From: Monoraphidium neglectum
Taxonomy: Eukaryota > Chlorophyta > Chlorophyceae > Sphaeropleales > Selenastraceae
Assembly (NCBI RefSeq): GCF_000611645.1
Contig: NW_014012620.1
Coordinates: forward strand, 1 to 11,114
Reading direction: 5' to 3'
DNA: 11,114 bases
Shown: in pieces, positions 1-11,114 of the stretch
Position numbering within the stretch: position 1 is the stretch's first letter
Layout: each line of letters starts with the position of its first letter
Notes under the pieces: model-generated
Told to the model about the DNA's origin: nothing
Databases searched by the model: none
The model's input: the letters and a program-made list of their open reading frames with translations, nothing else
Made by a program: the position numbers and the translations under genes

Positions 1-80
1 GGCGGGAGGCGCGCACCCGCGCTTGCACGATTTAATGCACACACGCACGCTCGTGCGCGCGCGCACGCACACACAAACAC

Positions 81-124
<44 letters not shown>

Positions 125-152
125 TCGCACGTGCACAACCCTCAAACCCCAG
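1..152 (+). other. Probable intron (3' part) upstream of the IQ-motif exon
   Basis: This stretch is dominated by CA and GC dinucleotides and ends in a pyrimidine-rich run followed by CAG at 150-152, a good 3' splice acceptor. The reading frame of the following exon meets an in-frame TAA at 33-35, so coding cannot extend unbroken to the left edge. The change from simple repeat to a clear alpha-helical, charged protein frame occurs at 153. No branch point or 5' donor can be assigned with confidence, so the 5' border is unknown. An alternative is that the frame from 36 to 152 is translated as a Thr/His repeat, which is less likely. Confidence 0.55.
39..123. repeat. (CA)n microsatellite within an alternating purine-pyrimidine tract
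   Basis: Positions 86-123 are a pure CA repeat of 19 units. The flanking 39-85 is also almost wholly alternating purine-pyrimidine (CA, CG and GTGC steps), with only small breaks. Such sequence is a classical length-variable microsatellite, and the CG/CA mix is the type that can adopt left-handed Z-DNA under negative supercoiling. It lies in the probable intron. Confidence 0.9.
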
Positions 153-1316
153 GACACCGAGAACAAGCTGCGGGTCCTCACTCAGAAGCTGGAGTCTGAC
201 GGCAAGTCCCACCGCCTCGCAGTCGCCGCGGCAGCCAGGGAGAAGCTGCAGCTGGAAGGGAAGCTGGAGGAAGCCGCCGCCGCCCTCGAGGCGCGCGACA
301 AGGAGGCGCGCGCGGCGGCACTCGCGGCGAAAGACGCAAAGCGACGGCTGGAGGAGGCGAGGCGGGAGGCGGCGAAGGCCACGGCGGGGCTGGACGCGCG
401 CATGCGGGCCGCGGTGGCGGAGGAGGCCGCGCGGCAGCGGCGGGAGCGGGACGGACGCGTGCACCTGATGCTCTGCCTGATACGCGACGACGGGGGCGGG
501 CGCTGCGGCCGCGCGTCGCATTGGCACCCGGCCTCGGCCGCGACAGCAGCGCAGGCTGTCCCTGGTTCAGGGGGCGCGGCGGGTGCCACGTCGGCGCCGC
601 CTGGCTCCGGGCATGGGCAGTGCGAGGCTGACTGCCATGAGTCACCGGGGGCCGGCAGGGCAGCTTGGGGGCCGCAGCTGTCGCCCGATACGGCGGCGAC
701 CCGCATCCAAGCGGCCGCGAGGGGCCACCTCGCGCGCAGGCGCGTGGCGTCGGAAAGGCAGCGGCGGGCGCGCGCGGCGGTGGTGATCCAGGCGGGGGCG
801 CGCGGCATGCGGGCGCGGCTGCTGGCTTTAGAACTGCGGCTGGAGGCGCGGGAGCAGAGGGAGGAGCGGGGCGGCAGCGGCGGCGGCGGCGGTGGGGGTA
901 CCCCTGTGGTTGTGGGGTCGCGCAGCCGTGGGCGGCAGCAGCAGCAGCAGGGCGACGGCCAGCCGCTCCCATGGGAGCTTCCAACGCTCCCAGCTGGCGC
1001 AGACTCGAGCGGCCAGCCGCTCGCGCGCCGGGCAGGCAGCAGCATCACGGCAGGCGGCGGCGGCGGCGGCGGCGCCCGTGGCGGTGGGGGCGGCCGGGCG
1101 CAAGGCGCGCGGCCGCCGGCAAGCGTTCCAGCGGGCGCACAGCACTCACCGCGACCCCCGGCGGGGAACAAACGGGAGTCTGCGCCGGCAGGCAGGCGGG
1201 CGGCGGCTCGCAAGAGCTCGGTCGGCGCGGCGCAGCCGGCGCAGACGATACGGAGTATTGCGAGCGGCGCGGGCCTCGCAGCAGGCAGCAGTGTTGCGCC
1301 TGCCGGCAAGCGATAG
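153..1316 (+). CDS. IQ-motif, coiled-coil protein, 3'-terminal exon (partial)
   Basis: This is the last coding exon of a gene whose 5' exons lie left of the window. It runs 387 codons from the acceptor at 152 to TAG at 1314-1316. Exon residues 1 to about 105 are charged, Ala/Glu/Arg/Lys-rich and heptad-like, which predicts a coiled coil. Two IQ motifs follow: IQAAARGHLARR at residue 185 and IQAGARGMRARL at residue 212, 27 residues apart, both fitting IQxxxRGxxxR. IQ motifs typically bind calmodulin or related EF-hand light chains, so a Ca2+/calmodulin-linked cytoskeletal, motor or flagellar role is possible but not shown. After the second IQ helix the protein becomes low-complexity, with Gly runs, five Gln from CAG repeats, and a basic Ser/Pro/Ala tail. 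There is no myosin or kinesin motor here, although one could lie upstream. Its 3' end faces the large minus-strand gene. The family is not identified; the frame is well supported by the domain content. Confidence 0.72.
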   Translation, partial: DTENKLRVLTQKLESDGKSHRLAVAAAAREKLQLEGKLEEAAAALEARDKEARAAALAAKDAKRRLEEARREAAKATAGLDARMRAAVAEEAARQRRERDGRVHLMLCLIRDDGGGRCGRASHWHPASAATAAQAVPGSGGAAGATSAPPGSGHGQCEADCHESPGAGRAAWGPQLSPDTAATRIQAAARGHLARRRVASERQRRARAAVVIQAGARGMRARLLALELRLEAREQREERGGSGGGGGGGTPVVVGSRSRGRQQQQQGDGQPLPWELPTLPAGADSSGQPLARRAGSSITAGGGGGGGARGGGGGRAQGARPPASVPAGAQHSPRPPAGNKRESAPAGRRAAARKSSVGAAQPAQTIRSIASGAGLAAGSSVAPAGKR

Positions 1317-1506
1317 CAGACAACACGCTTTGTTTGGTAACAATTTATACACCTTTCAGCATTCAAGTCTGCTCACTATGCAAAAAGGCTGTTAGCGATG
1401 CAGGTACAGATACTAGGGTCCAATCAGAATAACTTGAGATTGCTTTCACCAGTTTTTGCTGCTCTCAGCGGCTCCGCTGCGTGCTGAAACTATACCACCG
1501 CCGCGG
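1317..1506. other. Convergent intergenic spacer, 3' UTRs of both genes
   Basis: Only 190 bases separate the stop of the plus-strand IQ gene from the stop of the minus-strand poly-Q gene, so their 3' UTRs probably share or overlap this stretch. It is clearly more AT-rich than either flank. I looked for the usual green algal polyadenylation signal TGTAA on both strands (TTACA on plus for the minus gene) and for AATAAA, and found neither. The nearest match is a weak AATAAC at about 1427. No hairpin or other gene is evident. Confidence 0.6.
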
Positions 1507-9421
<7,915 letters not shown>

Positions 9422-9498
9422 GCGTTGTGATGTTGCATGCCGTGCACGCGTCCAGGAGAAAGGTGAGATGTCGAATTCGGAAGAAATGCAGCTTGAAG

Positions 9499-9708
9499 CT
9501 GTGAAGTGCCTCTCGAGAACAACGCTATTGATCGTGGTTACACTTGTGCACAGCCTGGTCACTGCATCACACATGCAGCAGCGGCACTGCGTTTGACCGG
9601 TCCTCCCAACCTGCGCATCAGGCGCGCGACGGCACCCAACCACCAGTGCGCCTTGTCTGAGCACGATGCTGTCAATGTCGCAGAGAAGCTTGTAAAAGAT
9701 GCACGCAC
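9499..9708 (-). other. Candidate upstream (probably 5' UTR) intron of the poly-Q gene
   Basis: GGATCACAG/GTGCGTGC at 9709/9708 is a textbook green algal donor, and GGCACTTCACAG/CTTC at 9499/9498 is a fitting acceptor. The implied intron is 210 nt, within the size range of the three coding introns. The frame upstream of the ATG at 9421 is open as far as 9817, with and without this splice, but its codons lack the strong third-position GC bias of the gene body, so I read 9422-9498 and 9709 upward as 5' UTR. If it is coding, the protein would gain up to 62 residues at the N-terminus. Confidence 0.42.
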
Positions 9709-9817
9709 CTGTGATCCTTTGGCACAGCTTGCCCCCTTCCTCCTCCTGCCCCCTCATGCCACCTGACGGATTGGCACACGGGGCAAGGTGGTCAGGAAGC
9801 CCTTGAAGTTTGACCAT

Positions 9818-10544
9818 GACTATGAGGACAGGGCGGGATTGCGACAGGGCAATCAGTCCAGGGCAGCTCGGGTGTGGCGCCTAAAGGTTTGCCTTGGCAG
9901 TAGCGGCGGTTGTGGGGGAGTCAGGCCTGGCTAGAACGCCACACCCTGCACCTGTTGCAAAAGCTGGCCATGTGGGGCTGATGGTGATGCATGCACCCTG
10001 GTGTTACAACGTCGCTTCGATCATGTGTTATGCCGTATGATGTGTGATGTATGAAAGCTGCAGTTTTGGGCTCACAAAAGCGGTGCAAAAGCGTGATGGA
10101 TGTGTGTTATTCAACATGGCAGCTTGCCGCGCCCCTCAAACCATGCTACAAGGTGTCAGCGCGCAAGGAGGTGACGCGCTGCCAGTGTCTGCCAACTGGC
10201 GCGTCTCAAAACCGCGCGTGCGCTTCTTCGTCGAAATGGTATTTGTCAAATCCAGATTGTGTTGTGCTGCTGCTCACCGCAAAAAACGTGGGTCCGCCCT
10301 TCCCAAAAACTTGATTTGGCAGGCGCACTTCGGGGCCAGTTGTGTGCGACAACAATGCATCAGCGCCCGCGGGTTGCAGCGGCTCTGATGTGTGGAGTGC
10401 GCGCACGCTGCGCCAGCCACAAGGGCGAGGCAGCGGCAGCCCCTTATACATTGACCTGCGTCTTGGCGCCCTCGTTCTGCGCGAGGCATGTTGACAAAAG
10501 AACGGCCGATCAGAATTTCAGCGGGGGCGAGGTGGCGAATCTGA
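9818..10544. other. Intergenic region, no supported gene
   Basis: This stretch upstream of the large minus-strand gene is lower in GC than the genes, with mixed TG- and AT-rich patches (for example 10018-10056). Short ORFs exist on both strands but show no domain and no consistent codon bias. No tRNA, TATA box or transposon end is recognised. It probably includes the promoter of the poly-Q gene near its left side. The only structure noted is the pair of stem-loops at 10157-10200. Confidence 0.5.
10157..10200. other. Two adjacent stem-loops in the intergenic region
   Basis: First: CAGCGCG (10157-10163) pairs perfectly with CGCGCTG (10175-10181) around an 11-nt loop. Second: GCCAGT (10181-10186) pairs with ACTGGC (10195-10200) around an 8-nt loop. 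They share base 10181. Stems are short (7 and 6 bp), so this may be chance in GC-rich DNA. No RNA family is recognised. Confidence 0.35.
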
Positions 10545-10880
10545 TCTACACGGCTGGTGATCGCGCCCAAGGATGGCGCATGGCCACGCGCAGCTCACGA
10601 CAACAATCTAAGGTGCTGCGGCCCAAGGTGCCGCCGCATCAAACCCACCTGCCGAGAATGGATGTTTGGCGTGCGCGCCTCCTGCAAATGTGGGCCGGCG
10701 TGCAGCAAGAGCGAGGTGACCGAGTGCAGGCAGCGCAGGCAGCGGGCGGGCAACGCAAACGCGTGCTGCTCGCTCCGGGGCTCCTGCAGTGCGCCGGCGC
10801 CTACTGACGTAGGCCTGAGAAGCTGCTCAACCCATGGCCCATGTGCATGTCGTGACCTCCTCACCTCGGAAACCATGTAA
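10545..10880 (+). CDS. Possible cysteine-rich ORF or exon
   Basis: The frame is open from 10545 (TGA just before it) to TAA at 10878-10880. From about 10593 it codes a Cys-rich, basic segment: CCGPRC, then KPTC, CKCGPAC, TEC, CC and SC at regular distances, about 80 percent G/C at third positions. The pattern of paired Cys with Arg/Lys suggests a metal-binding fold, but I do not recognise a named zinc-finger family. There is no good ATG at the start; a CAG at 10591-10593 could be an acceptor, making this a terminal exon, or it could be a decayed or mobile-element-derived fragment. The ATGTAA at the stop includes TGTAA, the algal polyadenylation motif, perhaps by coincidence. An overlapping frame (to 10807) is less Cys-ordered. 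Confidence 0.27.
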   Translation, partial: STRLVIAPKDGAWPRAAHDNNLRCCGPRCRRIKPTCREWMFGVRASCKCGPACSKSEVTECRQRRQRAGNANACCSLRGSCSAPAPTDVGLRSCSTHGPCACRDLLTSETM

Positions 10881-11097
10881 TCCGAGTCCTACGAGAGAGG
10901 CAGCGGCGGATCGCAAACGAATGGCGGAATGAGCGCGGTTGTCAAGGACCGAAACTGCATGCAGGGTGGCCGGCCAAAAGCCGAGCTTTGTGGCAAGGCA
11001 AGCGCTGTCGCAATCAGTGTGCACACGCGCATCGTCAGCGCTGAATCCCCTGGCAGCGGCGCAGCTGAGGCCGGGACGGCGCGCAGTAGCCCGCAGC
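10881..11097. other. Right-end region, nothing recognised
   Basis: GC-rich, non-repetitive sequence after the Cys-rich ORF. The only ORF here is a 65-codon minus-strand one with no domain. I see no promoter, RNA or mobile-element signature. Confidence 0.4.
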
Positions 11098-11114
11098 GGG
11101 GGGGGGGGGGGGGG
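11098..11114. repeat. G17 homopolymer at the sequence end
   Basis: The last 17 bases are all G. Either a genuine poly-G tract where assembly stopped or a sequencing/assembly artefact. It does not resemble a plant-type or algal telomere repeat. Confidence 0.85.

Noticed and set aside
182..1366. A 394-codon minus-strand ORF opposite the IQ-motif exon
   Set aside because: Composition is poly-Pro/Ala/Arg with no motif, whereas the plus frame codes a coiled coil and two clear IQ motifs.
10044..10451. Small ORFs on both strands in the right intergenic region
   Set aside because: No recognisable motif, weak codon bias and lower GC than the genes; lengths are expected by chance.
9818..10544. tRNA or other structured RNA gene
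   Set aside because: I found no B-box-like GGTTCGAATCC sequence and no cloverleaf-compatible pairing.
10347..10606. A 10-mer CGACAACAAT occurring twice about 250 bp apart
   Set aside because: Too short and with unrelated flanks; not convincing as a repeat or an element boundary.

Overview
The window looks like nuclear DNA of a GC-rich eukaryote, most likely a unicellular green alga (chlorophyte). This is inferred from several things together: very high GC, third codon positions biased to G and C, alanine/glycine-rich low-complexity proteins, many in-frame CAG runs coding glutamine, and short spliceosomal introns (166 to 233 nt) with GTGGGT, GTAGGT and GTGAGC donors. No bacterial operon, phage, CRISPR array, tRNA or rRNA is visible. 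The sequence ends in 17 G residues, which suggests a contig end.

Layout. Positions 1-152 are probably intron, with a (CA)n microsatellite inside a longer alternating purine-pyrimidine tract, ending at an acceptor. Positions 153-1316 (+) are the last coding exon of a gene for a coiled-coil protein with two IQ (calmodulin-binding type) motifs; its 5' part lies outside the window. Positions 1317-1506 are a short spacer between convergent stop codons. Positions 1507-9421 (-) hold one large gene that I rebuilt from four exons: 9421-6061, 5894-5488, 5282-3881 and 3647-1507. The three introns have consensus borders, and the splice phases (1, 0, 1) keep one frame open for 2,436 codons. A fourth intron, probably in the 5' UTR, is likely at 9499-9708.

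The product is a very large, mostly disordered protein with poly-Q blocks of 32, 28 and 9 residues, a mixed K/Q block, a poly-Ser block, alanine-rich helical segments, a C-terminal predicted coiled coil and a two-copy motif of the type DFExxLL...RWWExxEG. I recognise no enzymatic domain or named family. Positions 9818-11114 are mostly intergenic, with a weak cysteine-rich ORF at 10545-10880 (+) and two adjacent small stem-loops at 10157-10200.

The two main genes converge tail to tail. Both encode coiled-coil or low-complexity, scaffold-like proteins, but nothing in the sequence proves that they act together. The observations most worth following are the reconstructed polyglutamine giant, its pure (CAG)32 tract and the duplicated WW-containing motif.
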